Shown piece after piece: positions 12,004 to 21,583 of a stretch of DNA of 64,000 bases (position 1 is its first letter; each line of letters begins with the position of its first letter). The stretch covers positions 202,436-266,435 of the forward strand of contig JANQJF010000087.1 of the NCBI GenBank assembly GCA_028281765.1. The letters run 5' to 3'. The DNA comes from Planctomycetota bacterium. GTDB lineage: Bacteria > Planctomycetota > UBA1135 > UBA2386. Below the pieces are notes generated by a model, which had not been told where the DNA came from, did not search any database, and saw only the letters and a program-made list of their open reading frames with translations. A program made the translations under genes and the position numbers.

Positions 12004-12172
12004 GGCCGTCCATTGAAGCACATTCGCCGCCGCGAAAGGGCGATGGCGACGGTCGTAGAGAGCCGCGCGCCGAATTCTCCCGCTCGGGGGCAGGCGGCGG
12101 CGTAATCTTCTCCGTCGATTCCACCAACGCCGAGCGCTCGGAGCTACGATCCGGCGCCCGACGCACCGACCG

Positions 12173-12388
12173 ATGACCACGCACTCCGACGATCCGCAAT
12201 TCGACCACGAGGCCTTCGTCCGCGGCGGCGAGCGCAAACGCGCTTCGCTCGCCGGCGAAGCGGTGCATATGGTGCGCACGACGCGCAAGTGGTGGCTGCT
12301 GCCGCTGATCCTGCTGCTCGTCGTGCTCGGCCTGTTCTTGCTGATTACGAGCACGGGCGTCGGGCCGCTCATCTACACGATCTTCTGA
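12173..12388 (+). CDS. DUF5989 family small membrane protein
   Basis: 71 residues with a soluble N-terminus, the conserved basic-aromatic segment RTTRKWWLLP and one transmembrane helix (LILLLVVLGLFLLITSTGVGPLIYTIF). This matches DUF5989, often seen next to carbamoyltransferase/SxtJ-like genes in other bacteria, but no such partner is present here. Its function is unknown. It converges on the lipoprotein gene with a 3-base gap. Confidence 0.85.
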   Translation: MTTHSDDPQFDHEAFVRGGERKRASLAGEAVHMVRTTRKWWLLPLILLLVVLGLFLLITSTGVGPLIYTIF

Positions 12389-12391
12389 TCG

Positions 12392-13609
12392 TCAGTTCCA
12401 GTCGACCGTCAGGTCGATCGAGTGAAGGCCCGCTGCGACCGTCGGGGTCGTGTCTCCGGACCAGAGGCCGCTGGCGCTGCCGTCGGAATAGGCCGAGAAG
12501 CGCGTGCCGACCCGGTCTTCGGCAGCGAGTTCGTCGAGCGGGACGACGAACACCTGGGCGTCGTTCTTCATGACCCAACGTGCCGCGCTCGGGATCGCCG
12601 CGACGTCGCCGTTCACCGCGGAGCGAACGCGCATGCGCCAGCCCGTCTCGAGATACTGCTCCGCGGTGAACCAGAGATCCGTGTCGTTGAAGAAGTCCGC
12701 GGTGAACGGGGCTTCGCCCTGGTAGTTGTTCGTCGCGTCGTTGTCCGAGTCGACGACGAACGCGTACTCCAAACCGTTCGGGTCCTCGAGAGGCACCTCG
12801 CCGTCGACGACCTGCCACGCGATGAGGTAGCGGCCAGGCGTCATCTCGATGGGCTGTTCCGCACCTAGCGTGTACGCGTTCGTGCCGAATCCGACCGGGA
12901 AGCTTGGCGCGGGTCCGGTGAATGCGAGGTCCAGCCGGGCTTGGTCCAACTCGGCGACGACGTAGCCGGTTTCGATCGTCTCGGTGTGTGGCGCCGTCGG
13001 GACCTGGGACGGCTGACTCGGGTCCGAGAAGTCGGTGGGTACGCCGGCCGGTGCGGGCCGTGCGTAGTCGGCGAAGTCCGGCACGTTGCGGCCGAGGATC
13101 GTCTCGACGAGGCGCTCCGCCTGGAGCGACGCCGGCACGGTCCGCGGAGCCTGTGGGCACGTGTTTCGAATCGTTACGGAGACGGTTTCTTCGGTCACGA
13201 GCGGATTGCCGCTGTCGGCGTACACGGCTCGTGCCTCGATCGTGAATGCCACGAGGATCTCGCTGAAGTCGCAGCCGTCGAGCTTGATATCGATCGTGAC
13301 CTTGCCGGGCGACAGTGGATATCCGTCAGGAACCGAGAGACGGGCCGGCGCCGGGACGGCACGGTCCGAGTACGCGATGTGACCTCCGAACGAGCCCGGG
13401 GCCATCTTGCGTCCCAGCTCGAGGACTTCGATCTCGATGGAGCCCACGGTTCCTGGCGGTTCACCGGATCCGTCGCAGCAGATGTCGATGACTTCGGGCT
13501 TTTGGACCAGGATCGGAATGTCCCGGTCGGGCTCCCGCTGGGACGAGCCGGAGCAGGCGATCGAGCCGAGGGCGAGCGTGGCGAAGGCCGTGTAGTGGAT
13601 GAATCGCAT
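12392..13609 (-). CDS. Putative lipoprotein of unknown function
   Basis: 405 residues from ATG 13609, chosen because an AAGGA Shine-Dalgarno sits just upstream; an earlier start at 13627 has none. The lipobox LGSIAC gives a lipidated Cys after the signal. The rest is beta-rich, with acidic and Pro-rich stretches. Residues about 225-400 contain aspartate-rich VVDSDNDATNNY and GTRFSAYSDGSASGLW segments, suggesting one or two pre-peptidase or CARDB-like beta domains. I do not recognise a family. Confidence 0.75.
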   Translation of the reverse strand: MRFIHYTAFATLALGSIACSGSSQREPDRDIPILVQKPEVIDICCDGSGEPPGTVGSIEIEVLELGRKMAPGSFGGHIAYSDRAVPAPARLSVPDGYPLSPGKVTIDIKLDGCDFSEILVAFTIEARAVYADSGNPLVTEETVSVTIRNTCPQAPRTVPASLQAERLVETILGRNVPDFADYARPAPAGVPTDFSDPSQPSQVPTAPHTETIETGYVVAELDQARLDLAFTGPAPSFPVGFGTNAYTLGAEQPIEMTPGRYLIAWQVVDGEVPLEDPNGLEYAFVVDSDNDATNNYQGEAPFTADFFNDTDLWFTAEQYLETGWRMRVRSAVNGDVAAIPSAARWVMKNDAQVFVVPLDELAAEDRVGTRFSAYSDGSASGLWSGDTTPTVAAGLHSIDLTVDWN

Positions 13610-13719
13610 TCTGGGTTCCTTGACCAATCGGGTTCGCCCTCAGGTCGTGAAACTCGACCCGAACCCGCCAAAGGAAATGCGATTCCCAACTCACGGGCCG
13701 ATCCCGTACCGTCGCCGCG

Positions 13720-14610
13720 ATGATCGAAGTCACGGAGCTGCGGAAGCACTACGGCGACGTCCAGGCGGTCGACGGGGTGTCGTTCGAAATCCGCGCGGGT
13801 GAGGCGTTCGGCTTGCTCGGCCCCAACGGCGCCGGCAAGACGACGACGATCCACATCACCGTCGGCGCGCTCGCACCGGACAGTGGCGAGGTCCGCATCG
13901 ACGGCAAACCGGATCCGACGCGTGCCGAGACGCGGGCCGGAGTCGGGGTCGCTCCGCAGGATCTCGCGATCTATCCGGTGCTCACCGCGGAAGAGAACCT
14001 CGCGTTCTTCGCGAAGCTCTACGGCATCACGGGTTCCCGACTGAAGGAGCGCGTCGACTGGGGGCTCGAGTTCTCGGGTTTGACCGATCGGCGCAAGAGT
14101 CGCTCCGTCGAGTTCTCCGGTGGCATGAAACGACGGCTCAACCTCGCGTGTGCCGCCGTGCACGAGCCGCGCGTGCTGTTCTGCGACGAGCCGACCGTGG
14201 GCGTCGATCCGCAGTCGCGGGCGCACATCTTCGACCGCATCGAGCAGCTCAAGGCGGGTGGTTGCACGCTGATCTACACGACGCACTACATGGAAGAAGC
14301 GCAGCGACTGTGCGACCGCGTCGCGATCATGGACCATGGGAGGATCTTGGCGTGCGACACGGTCGACGCACTGATTGCACACCACGGGGGTGACTCGATC
14401 GTCGAGGCCGAACTGCTCGCCGTTCCTTCGAACCGGGACACGCTCGGGGGTGAGATCGACGGTGACCGGTTGCGCGTCCAGACCGACAAGCCGTTCGACG
14501 CGATCGCCGAGCTCGGCCGATCCGGCGTCGAAGTCGGTGAGCTGCGCGTGGATCGTCCGGACCTCGAACGCGTCTTCTTGGCACTGACCGGACGGAGCTT
14601 GCGAGACTGA
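13720..14610 (+). CDS. ABC transporter ATP-binding protein (ABC-2 type)
   Basis: 296 residues. Walker A GPNGAGKTTT at about 37-46, signature EFSGGMKRRLNLA, Walker B VLFCDEPTVGVDP and the switch region TTHYMEEAQRLC are all present, so it should be an active ATPase. A C-terminal extension of about 70 residues resembles the drug or lipid exporter DrrA/CcmA-like group. The stop TGA shares one base with the ATG of the permease gene (TGATG at 14608-14612), which points to a coupled exporter pair. Confidence 0.94.
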   Translation: MIEVTELRKHYGDVQAVDGVSFEIRAGEAFGLLGPNGAGKTTTIHITVGALAPDSGEVRIDGKPDPTRAETRAGVGVAPQDLAIYPVLTAEENLAFFAKLYGITGSRLKERVDWGLEFSGLTDRRKSRSVEFSGGMKRRLNLACAAVHEPRVLFCDEPTVGVDPQSRAHIFDRIEQLKAGGCTLIYTTHYMEEAQRLCDRVAIMDHGRILACDTVDALIAHHGGDSIVEAELLAVPSNRDTLGGEIDGDRLRVQTDKPFDAIAELGRSGVEVGELRVDRPDLERVFLALTGRSLRD

Positions 14611-15953
14611 TGGGAACTCTGCTCACTCTGGCGAAGAAGGACTTGACGCTCCTCTTCCGCGACAAGTTCGCGCTGTTCTGGATCTTCGCCTTCCCGCTGA
14701 TCTACGCCGTGTTCTTCGGCAGCTTGTTCGGGGGCGACGACGGTGGCGTGCGCGCGAAGATGAGGATCGCCGTCGTCGACGACGACCGCAGCGAGGAGTC
14801 GCGGGCTTTGCTCTCGCGCCTCGCGGCGCACGAGTCGGTGGCGATCGAGACGACGGGTGAAGGCGACGACGCCGAGCCACGAGCGCACGAGATCGATGCC
14901 GCGCGGCGCGCGGTGCGCTTGGGCAAAAAGGTCGCCTACCTGCGGATCCCGAAGGACTACTTCGAGTCGCCGTTCGCGATGTTCGGCGGCGGCGGCGGAG
15001 ACCGCGACCGACCCGAGCTCGAAGTCGGCATCGACCCGTCACGCAAGGCCGAGGCGGGGTTCCTGCAGGGCGTGCTGATGGAGACCGTGTTCCGCGGTAT
15101 GGGTGACCTCTTCACCGACAAGGAGAAGATGAAGGCCGAGATCGACCGCGCGCGTGCGGAGATTGCCTCGGGGGACGGTCTCAACACCGTGCAGAAGGCG
15201 GTGCTGCAGACGTTCATGGGTGCGCTGTCGACGTTCTTCGACAGCGTCGATCTCGAAGTGCTCGAGAGCGGGCCGGCGAGCGGGTTCGGGGGTGGCGCCG
15301 GCGGCGGGCGCCAGCTGAAGGTCGTCGAGGTCGCGCGCGATCGCAGCAACCGACCCAAAACGGCGTTCGACATCACGTTCCCGTCGGCGATCGTCTGGGG
15401 GCTGATGGGCGTCGCGACCGGCTTCGGGGTCACGCTCGTGCGTGAGCGTGCGCAAGGAACGCTCCTGCGACTGCGAGCCGCGCCGATCGGCCGCGCTCAG
15501 CTGCTCGCCGGCAAGGCGCTCGGCTGCTTCGTGATGTGCATGATCGTCATGCTGTTCTTGCTGGGCTTCGCGACGGTGGCTCTCGGCGTGCGTGTCGACG
15601 ACATCCTTCTGCTGCTCGTCGCGATGGTGTCGACCGGGGCGTGCTTCACCGGCGTGATGATGCTCGTGTCGGTGATGGGCAAGACCGAAGAAGCCGTCGC
15701 CGGCGCTTCATGGGGCGTCATGATGCCGTTTGCGATGATCGGCGGCGGCATGATCCCGCTGGTCGCGATGCCGTCGTGGTTGCTCACGGTCAGCAACGTG
15801 AGCCCATTCAAGTGGGGCATCTACGCGGTCGAGGGAGCCGTATGGCGCGGATTCTCGTTCACGGACATGCTGCTCCCCTGCGGAATCCTGATCGCGATCG
15901 GTGCCGTGTTGTTCTGGATCGGAGTCGCGATCTTCCGTCGTATCGACGGCTGA
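14610..15953 (+). CDS. ABC-2 type transporter permease
   Basis: 447 residues. A first membrane helix (FALFWIFAFPLIYAVFFGSLFGG) is followed by a large extracytoplasmic loop of about 200 residues (Gly-rich near 120-130 and 220-235) and then five or six helices from residue 255 on (IVWGLMGVATGFGVTLV to WIGVAIF). This is the layout of ABC2_membrane_3 permeases. With the preceding ATPase it should form a homodimeric exporter; the substrate is unknown. Confidence 0.92.
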   Translation: MGTLLTLAKKDLTLLFRDKFALFWIFAFPLIYAVFFGSLFGGDDGGVRAKMRIAVVDDDRSEESRALLSRLAAHESVAIETTGEGDDAEPRAHEIDAARRAVRLGKKVAYLRIPKDYFESPFAMFGGGGGDRDRPELEVGIDPSRKAEAGFLQGVLMETVFRGMGDLFTDKEKMKAEIDRARAEIASGDGLNTVQKAVLQTFMGALSTFFDSVDLEVLESGPASGFGGGAGGGRQLKVVEVARDRSNRPKTAFDITFPSAIVWGLMGVATGFGVTLVRERAQGTLLRLRAAPIGRAQLLAGKALGCFVMCMIVMLFLLGFATVALGVRVDDILLLLVAMVSTGACFTGVMMLVSVMGKTEEAVAGASWGVMMPFAMIGGGMIPLVAMPSWLLTVSNVSPFKWGIYAVEGAVWRGFSFTDMLLPCGILIAIGAVLFWIGVAIFRRIDG

Positions 15954-15960
15954 CGGGTCG

Positions 15961-16485
15961 CTACAAGCCGATCGAGGCGATGCCGGCTTCGGACGTAGCC
16001 ATCCAGCCGAAGAAGCACGGCGCGATGATGCCGCACTGGTAGTAGACCGTGAGCCACTGCGTGTAGAACGTGCCGCCGAGCAGCGTTGCGTCGTTCGGAA
16101 TCGAGAACGTGAAGTTGTCGCCGTAGCCCTGCGTCAACGTCTCGGGCATCGGAATCACGATGTCGTGCGGCACGTACAGGTTGCAGTTCGCGGGCTGCGA
16201 CAAGAACAGCGACTGCGGGATCGTGACGCCCGGCAGAAGGGACGGGTCGAACCCGATCACCAGGTGCGGCCGGAAATAGGCGACCGAGCCGCCGTTGAAG
16301 TTCGGTCCCTGATAGTGGACCTGGAACGAGCCGCCGAGCGACGGCACTCCCGTCGCGAGCATGGTCGGGGTGCCTTCCGGTGTCGGGCACGACGAGCCGT
16401 GCAGCGTGAACGACGCGGTTTGCGCGGTCGCGAACGAGGCCAGTGCGAGGGCCGAGAAAGCGAATGCCAGTAGAGCGGTTTTCAT
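15961..16485 (-). CDS. Secreted protein of unknown function
   Basis: 174 residues from ATG 16485, which starts a clear signal peptide (MKTALLAFAFSALALASFATAQ); the upstream in-frame extension has none. The mature part is beta-rich with four Cys, likely in disulfides, and starts with FTLHGSSCPTPEGTPTML. Many exported planctomycete proteins end in a similar beta domain, but here it is the entire protein. No catalytic motif is seen. It converges with the ABC permease gene, 7 bases apart. Confidence 0.75.
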   Translation of the reverse strand: MKTALLAFAFSALALASFATAQTASFTLHGSSCPTPEGTPTMLATGVPSLGGSFQVHYQGPNFNGGSVAYFRPHLVIGFDPSLLPGVTIPQSLFLSQPANCNLYVPHDIVIPMPETLTQGYGDNFTFSIPNDATLLGGTFYTQWLTVYYQCGIIAPCFFGWMATSEAGIASIGL

Positions 16486-16613
16486 GGTGACGCGGAGGTA
16501 GGGGTCCCTGGCAGGAGGCTCGCCGCATGATAGTGCGATTCGGCCTCGAGGTGTCGATCGAAGCGATTCCCGCATCGCAAACGCAAGCGGGCACGTTCAC
16601 GACGGGCCCCGGC

Positions 16614-18926
16614 TCAGTCAGGCACGACCGTCGTCTCGCCGGCCCGCAACTCTGCCGTGCGCACCAGCGGGTCCGCTTCGACTGCCGAGTCCCGGCGCAG
16701 TTCGAACCGCCACTCGGCCGGCTGCATGAAGCCGAGGGTCAGGCTCTCGCCATCGGTGCCGTAGCCCCAGCTGCCGAACCACTCGGCGTCGCTGGATTCG
16801 CGATAGGAGGCGCGCACGTGCCAGGTGCCGGTCCAATCGTCCGGCCGCATGATCTTCGCCGTCGCGCCGCGACGCATGGTCATGAACGCGAGGGCCGGGC
16901 GTTCCGAGAAGCACCGCACTCGCTCGCGCCATCGTGGCAGCGTGCCGGATGACCCGCGGGGACGGATCTCGACCGTGACATCGCCCGCGACGACTTCGAC
17001 GCGGTAGCGGCCCGGCCGCACGGGGTCGACGAGATCGTTGTCCTTGACGATTTCCGTCGGCCTGGACTCGGGTCGAGCGGACCATTCGACCCGCAGTTCG
17101 CCGTTGAACAGCGTGCCGTCTTCGTAGCGCACGTCGAGTTCGAGCGTGGCCTTGGGAAGCGTCTTCTGTTCGGCGGATTTGATCTCCCTGGGATCAATCG
17201 ACTTCTCGTACGCGTCGACTTCGACGCGCACCTCGGCGACACCGAGCGCCTCCGGACTGCCCTCGATCGGCTCGGCTCTCCACTTGACCGGCTTGCTTTC
17301 CTCGGTTCCCGCGGTTCCGTAGAACGTCGCTCGGGTGATCGTGCGGTCTTCGAGTCCCGGTACCAGCTCGGAGTCCATCACGAAGCTGACTTCGCCGGGT
17401 CCCCGGCCGACCCACTGTTCGAGCGGCAAGATTTCGCCGTCCGCGAACGTGAGCTCGATGCAGAACGTCGCACCCGCCTCCTCGACCTTGCGGCCGGTGA
17501 CTCGGTCGACAACGGTGAGTTGGACACCGAGTTGGCGCTTGGCGGTCCACGTCACGAATCCGTCGTCTGCGGAAACGTTCGAGCCTTCGATCGTCCAACC
17601 CGGCGCCACGGGAAAGACCTGGAGCTTGCCGTCCGGGAGGCCGGCGAATTCGACGTTGCCGGCGCCGTCGGTCTCGGCGAAGCACTGCTGATACGTCGAG
17701 TTCGTGCCCGCGAGTTCGCGCTTGCGGGCGCGCATCGCCCTCTGACTCGGGCTCACGTGGCTGACCCCGGCGTATGCCGTGCAAAGGACCAGCGGTAGCC
17801 CGATCACGGGACGCCCGATCTCGTCGATGACTCGGCCGCGGAGCTCGCGACCACGGCGCAGGACGATCTGCATGGCCTCGGACGAGGGAGTAGCGGACAC
17901 TACGGTGCGGAGGTAGCCGTTCGCAGAGACACCGAGTTCGAGTGAGTCGTCTGACTCGACTGGCTCCGAGATACGGAACGACCCGTAGGGATCGGTCTGC
18001 GTCCGCGTCGGCACCGACTTGTCGGAAGCGACCAGGTAGGCCGTCGCGCCGTCGATGGGTTGGCCTGCTTCGTCGACGACGACGCCGAACAGCCCCGGTG
18101 TAACCGTGGCGGGTTCGCGCACGGGGTCCAGCGCCGCCGGCGAGTCGGTCACTTCCGTTCGCGCTGGCGCCGTATCCGTGTCGGATACAAGGCTCGAAGT
18201 GACCGCGGGTTCGCCTGCGGAGCGCACGCTCACGAGCGCTGCCGTCTCGTTGTCAGGCTGTGAGTTCCATCCGAACCAGAGGAGGACGCTGCCCAACGCA
18301 GTGGCAGCGGCGAATACAGTTGTCTTCATCAGTGCGAGTGAGGCGACCGTCCCGGCGGATACCCCTGCAGCACCGGCGGTCGCGAGGCCGATGTCCTGAC
18401 CCGATCGGGCGAGGGGTGTGAGCAGGACGCACCATGAAGACCAGTCTCGCCCGTTCTCGCGCTGCAGCTGTTCGCGAAGCAGCTCGAGGCCGCGGCGCAC
18501 GCGCCAGCGCACGGTGTCCATCGGCTTGCCTTCGTCGCGCGCGATGTCTTCCGTGCTGCGTCCATCGAGGAATCGCAGGAGGATCGTGCGACGAAATGGC
18601 TCTGGCAGTCGGCGTGCCGCGCTCGTGACCTGCTCGGCCACCTCTGCGCGCTCGACCAGCTCGGTCGAGTCCGGCAACGAGTTGCTTCGCGCCACCGCTC
18701 GTTCTCGCTTGGCGCGCCGGGAGTCTCCCCGGAACTGTCGCGCGGCGAGTCGGCGAGCCACGGAGCTCAGCCATGCCCGTCTCGGCACGCCGTCCGGCGC
18801 GGGTCGGCGGATCGCGGCCACGGCCGTGTCCTGCACGAGGTCGTCGGCGTGCGATTCGCCGATGAGGGCTCTCGCGAGTCCGGCGAGCCAGGTGAGATCC
18901 GTTGCGTCGAGCGGAGAGTTCTTCAT
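16614..18926 (-). CDS. ECF sigma factor fused to transmembrane and carboxypeptidase-regulatory-like domains
   Basis: 770 residues from ATG 18926; a GTG at 18962 would add 12. Sigma region 2 (ESHADDLVQDTAVAAIRR) and region 4 (LPEPFRRTILLRFLDGRSTEDIARDEGKPMDTVRWRVRRGL) occupy the first 165 residues. A hydrophobic stretch (about 190-225, including TTVFAAATALGSVLLWFGW) probably crosses the membrane. The remaining 540 residues are Ig-like carboxypeptidase-regulatory repeats (GLFGVVVDEAGQPIDGATAYLV, GRVIDEIGRPVIGLPLVL). It shares architecture but little sequence with the fusion at 6830-9331. No neighbouring anti-sigma gene is seen. Confidence 0.87.
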   Translation of the reverse strand: MKNSPLDATDLTWLAGLARALIGESHADDLVQDTAVAAIRRPAPDGVPRRAWLSSVARRLAARQFRGDSRRAKRERAVARSNSLPDSTELVERAEVAEQVTSAARRLPEPFRRTILLRFLDGRSTEDIARDEGKPMDTVRWRVRRGLELLREQLQRENGRDWSSWCVLLTPLARSGQDIGLATAGAAGVSAGTVASLALMKTTVFAAATALGSVLLWFGWNSQPDNETAALVSVRSAGEPAVTSSLVSDTDTAPARTEVTDSPAALDPVREPATVTPGLFGVVVDEAGQPIDGATAYLVASDKSVPTRTQTDPYGSFRISEPVESDDSLELGVSANGYLRTVVSATPSSEAMQIVLRRGRELRGRVIDEIGRPVIGLPLVLCTAYAGVSHVSPSQRAMRARKRELAGTNSTYQQCFAETDGAGNVEFAGLPDGKLQVFPVAPGWTIEGSNVSADDGFVTWTAKRQLGVQLTVVDRVTGRKVEEAGATFCIELTFADGEILPLEQWVGRGPGEVSFVMDSELVPGLEDRTITRATFYGTAGTEESKPVKWRAEPIEGSPEALGVAEVRVEVDAYEKSIDPREIKSAEQKTLPKATLELDVRYEDGTLFNGELRVEWSARPESRPTEIVKDNDLVDPVRPGRYRVEVVAGDVTVEIRPRGSSGTLPRWRERVRCFSERPALAFMTMRRGATAKIMRPDDWTGTWHVRASYRESSDAEWFGSWGYGTDGESLTLGFMQPAEWRFELRRDSAVEADPLVRTAELRAGETTVVPD

Positions 18927-19014
18927 GTCGTCCGCGGGGTAGTTCCCGGGGGGTGCGGACACGCGAGTGAGAATTCTAGATTCTCTACCCGGGGAATGAG
19001 ACGCGGACCTGGCG

Positions 19015-19896
19015 CTAGACCGAATCCAGGCCGTCGATGAAGAACTGGCACCGACCGCGGTCGGTCAGTGGTTTGCACAGTGCGACGGCGCCTTCTTGCA
19101 GTGACGTCCCGTGCGGCACGAGCCGGTCGAGCAGCTCGTTGCGGTAGGGGGGCAGCAACACGGTTGCCGTGGGCTGGTCCAAGGCGTGCATCGCCGCTGG
19201 TATGAGCGCGGCGACGTCTTCGTCGCTACCACCGAACTCGTGCCACCAGCCCGGGAAGTCGACGCCCTTGCCGTGGAAGGCGTAGGCGACGACGGTGTCG
19301 TCCCGTTCCAGCACGAAGCCGTCCGTCCGCGTCTCGGTCGTCAGTCGCTGCATTTCGGCGCGATCGCGGATCACGCGCCACGGCTTCGCGGCGTGGAGTT
19401 CGGTGATCGCATCGAGGTCGTCCGTGACGAACGGGCGGCAGCCGTCCGCGTGTTGCTCCGGCCTCGTCAGGGACAGCTCGGCCTGCACGCCAGCCACGGC
19501 GTAGCCGAGCTTCGCGTAGAACTCCCACAGGTCCGACCAGAGCACGATGATGTCCTGGCCTGCCTCGATCTCGCGATCGGCGATGCGGTGCAGGATGCCG
19601 CTCGCGAGCTGCGCGCCGCGCGCGGTCGGGTCGGTTGCGACGACGCCGACGAGCGACGCCTCGAGAGTTGCCTGACTCGTGGACATACGAACCCGGCGGA
19701 CCGCCGCGTGGGAGCGGAGGGAGTCGCCTTCGAATGCGCCGTACGCGGCGACCTCGGCATCGGGCGCGAAGATCTGCGGGTACGTGTCGAGTAGGGAATG
19801 GCCGGGTTCACCGACGAGCCATTCCGCGAGGCGCGCGTCCGCCGCGACGAGCTCGTCGTGAGTCAACTCACGAGTCTGTCTCGTTGCGACTGTCAC
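19015..19896 (-). CDS. GNAT-family N-acetyltransferase at end of flagellar operon
   Basis: 293 residues. The N-terminal half has a GNAT fold with the acetyl-CoA binding stretch VVATDPTARGAQLASGILHRI and the following WEFYAKLGY strand. The C-terminal half looks like a second, degenerate GNAT domain. Its GTG start overlaps the stop of the upstream small gene (GTGA at 19893-19896), so it is co-translated with the flgK-flgL operon. It may modify a flagellar or cell-surface component; the substrate is unknown. Confidence 0.82.
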   Translation of the reverse strand: MTVATRQTRELTHDELVAADARLAEWLVGEPGHSLLDTYPQIFAPDAEVAAYGAFEGDSLRSHAAVRRVRMSTSQATLEASLVGVVATDPTARGAQLASGILHRIADREIEAGQDIIVLWSDLWEFYAKLGYAVAGVQAELSLTRPEQHADGCRPFVTDDLDAITELHAAKPWRVIRDRAEMQRLTTETRTDGFVLERDDTVVAYAFHGKGVDFPGWWHEFGGSDEDVAALIPAAMHALDQPTATVLLPPYRNELLDRLVPHGTSLQEGAVALCKPLTDRGRCQFFIDGLDSV

Positions 19897-20156
19897 GGCT
19901 GCGACTTGCGGTACGCCTCTTCGAGCTGCTTGCGCAGATCCATGACGGCGCTGAAGTCGTCGTCGGCCTTCTTCATCGCCTCACGCAGCTTCTCGATGTC
20001 TTCGACTTCTTCCGTCTTGGGCTGACGGGCAACCGACTCGAGCTTCTCGAGAAGGCGGCGGAACTCGGTTTGCTCGGTGCCGGCCGGAGCGGGCGTCTGC
20101 TCGTTCCCCTGCGGTCCCTGCAGGCCGTCGATGCGCAGTCTGTCGTCGATACCCAT
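19893..20156 (-). CDS. Small coiled-coil protein in the flgL operon
   Basis: 87 residues, highly charged. Residues about 28-85 (FRRLLEKLESVARQPKTEE ... DLRKQLEEAYRK) should form a helical coiled coil. It starts 3 bases after the flgL stop and ends overlapping the acetyltransferase start. The size, helix and position would suit a chaperone or assembly factor for a hook-associated protein, but no family was recognised. Confidence 0.65.
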   Translation of the reverse strand: MGIDDRLRIDGLQGPQGNEQTPAPAGTEQTEFRRLLEKLESVARQPKTEEVEDIEKLREAMKKADDDFSAVMDLRKQLEEAYRKSQP

Positions 20157-20159
20157 GGC

Positions 20160-21572
20160 CTACCTCAGGAAGTTCAGGAGACTGGTTTGCACGATCTGTG
20201 CGCTGACCCGCAGCGACGCCTGGTAGAGTGAGTCGCGCTGGTTGAACTCGACGATCGCTTCGACGATGTCCGTATCTCGTTCGATCGAGAGCGCGTCGGT
20301 CGTGCCGATGCGCATGCCGTCGACGCGGTTCTGGACGAGGTCCATGTTCTCGGTGCGGAAGCCGAGGTTGCGGAGCGACGTGAGGATCTGCTCGTGCGCG
20401 GCGTCGATGTCGCCGAGGCTCTCGGTGAGCAGCTCACTGACCTCCTGCTGCCGCAGGCCATCGTCGTTCGCGAGGATGTCGCGGATCGAGATCAGCGTCG
20501 AGAACGCGTCGAACGTGCCCTCGTAGCGCACGCGCTCGGTGCCGGTCGACGTCAGGCTGGACACGTCGACGTTGACGACCGAGCCGTCCAGGGAGTCGTT
20601 GACGACGAGATTGTTCTGCGTGAAGTCGACCGCGGTCGACGTCGCGCCGCCGTCGAGCGAGAGCGTCGCCGTGCTCGTGAACGAGCCGCTCGTCGGCGAA
20701 ATCGGCAGCGTCAGGTTCAGGCTTATCGTGCTGCTCGGATCCGTGCCGACCTGCACGTCGTTGTCGCCGGTCGAGACTGTGATGTTCGGGCCCCCGTTGA
20801 TGCTGAGCTGGTCGGGCGCGGTGAACGTGTAGTTCATCGGGCCGAGGGCGTTCGTCGTGCCGCTGCCAGCCGCGATCCCCGTGACCGATCCCGGAACATT
20901 GAGCCCGCCGAACGCGACGACGAGGTTGTCGGCGCCGACGCCCGTGTCGATTCCGGCTCCGCTCTGCAGGCCGGTGTCGCCGCGGAACGTCGTGCCCGCA
21001 CGCGAGTGGTTCTGGAACACGTCGTCGCCGGGAATGTTGAGCTCGGTGTCGACTCCGGGCGCGATGTCGACGCTCAGCGTGCGGTCGTTGCCGTTGTAGA
21101 CGACGGATGCGCCGCCCGCGTCCTCGCGTAGCTCGAACGGGGGCACATCCGAAACGGTGCCGCCGAAGATGTAGCGACCGGCGCGTGCCGAGTTCGCGAC
21201 GGAGACCATCTGGCCGAGGATCTGGTCGATCTCCTGCGCGATGCTCTGGCGATCGCTGTCCGACATCGTGCCGTTCGCGCCCTGTACCGTCAGCTCGCGG
21301 ACGCGCTGCATGATCGACGACGCGTCTTCGAGCGCGGCCGTGCCGGTGTTGAGCGTTTCGCGCGCGAGGTCGATGTTGTCGAGGCTCTGCTCGAGGGAGC
21401 GCAGCTCGTTCTTCAGGGGCAGGATGCGCAGCATCGCCGTCGGATCGTCGGACGGTCGGTTGACGCGGATTCCGCTCGCGATCTGCGACTGCAGACGCGT
21501 GGAACCCAGCAGGTTGTTCCGGATGTCCATCAAGGACTGCCGGTAGAGCATGCCCTGTGTGATGCGTGTCAT
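20160..21572 (-). CDS. flgL: Flagellar hook-associated protein 3 FlgL
   Basis: 470 residues. The N-terminal flagellin-like helix (MTRITQGMLYRQSLMDIRNN) with LQSQIASGIRVNRPSDDPTAM and the C-terminal helix pair (DIVEAIVEFNQRDSLYQASLRVSAQIVQTSLLNFLR) are the FlgL/flagellin D0-D1 signatures. The central variable beta region (about 150-370) is longer than in enteric FlgL. It joins FlgK to the filament outside the cell. A GGGGAGA ribosome site precedes the start. Confidence 0.95.
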   Translation of the reverse strand: MTRITQGMLYRQSLMDIRNNLLGSTRLQSQIASGIRVNRPSDDPTAMLRILPLKNELRSLEQSLDNIDLARETLNTGTAALEDASSIMQRVRELTVQGANGTMSDSDRQSIAQEIDQILGQMVSVANSARAGRYIFGGTVSDVPPFELREDAGGASVVYNGNDRTLSVDIAPGVDTELNIPGDDVFQNHSRAGTTFRGDTGLQSGAGIDTGVGADNLVVAFGGLNVPGSVTGIAAGSGTTNALGPMNYTFTAPDQLSINGGPNITVSTGDNDVQVGTDPSSTISLNLTLPISPTSGSFTSTATLSLDGGATSTAVDFTQNNLVVNDSLDGSVVNVDVSSLTSTGTERVRYEGTFDAFSTLISIRDILANDDGLRQQEVSELLTESLGDIDAAHEQILTSLRNLGFRTENMDLVQNRVDGMRIGTTDALSIERDTDIVEAIVEFNQRDSLYQASLRVSAQIVQTSLLNFLR

Positions 21573-21583
21573 CGGCGTCTCCC

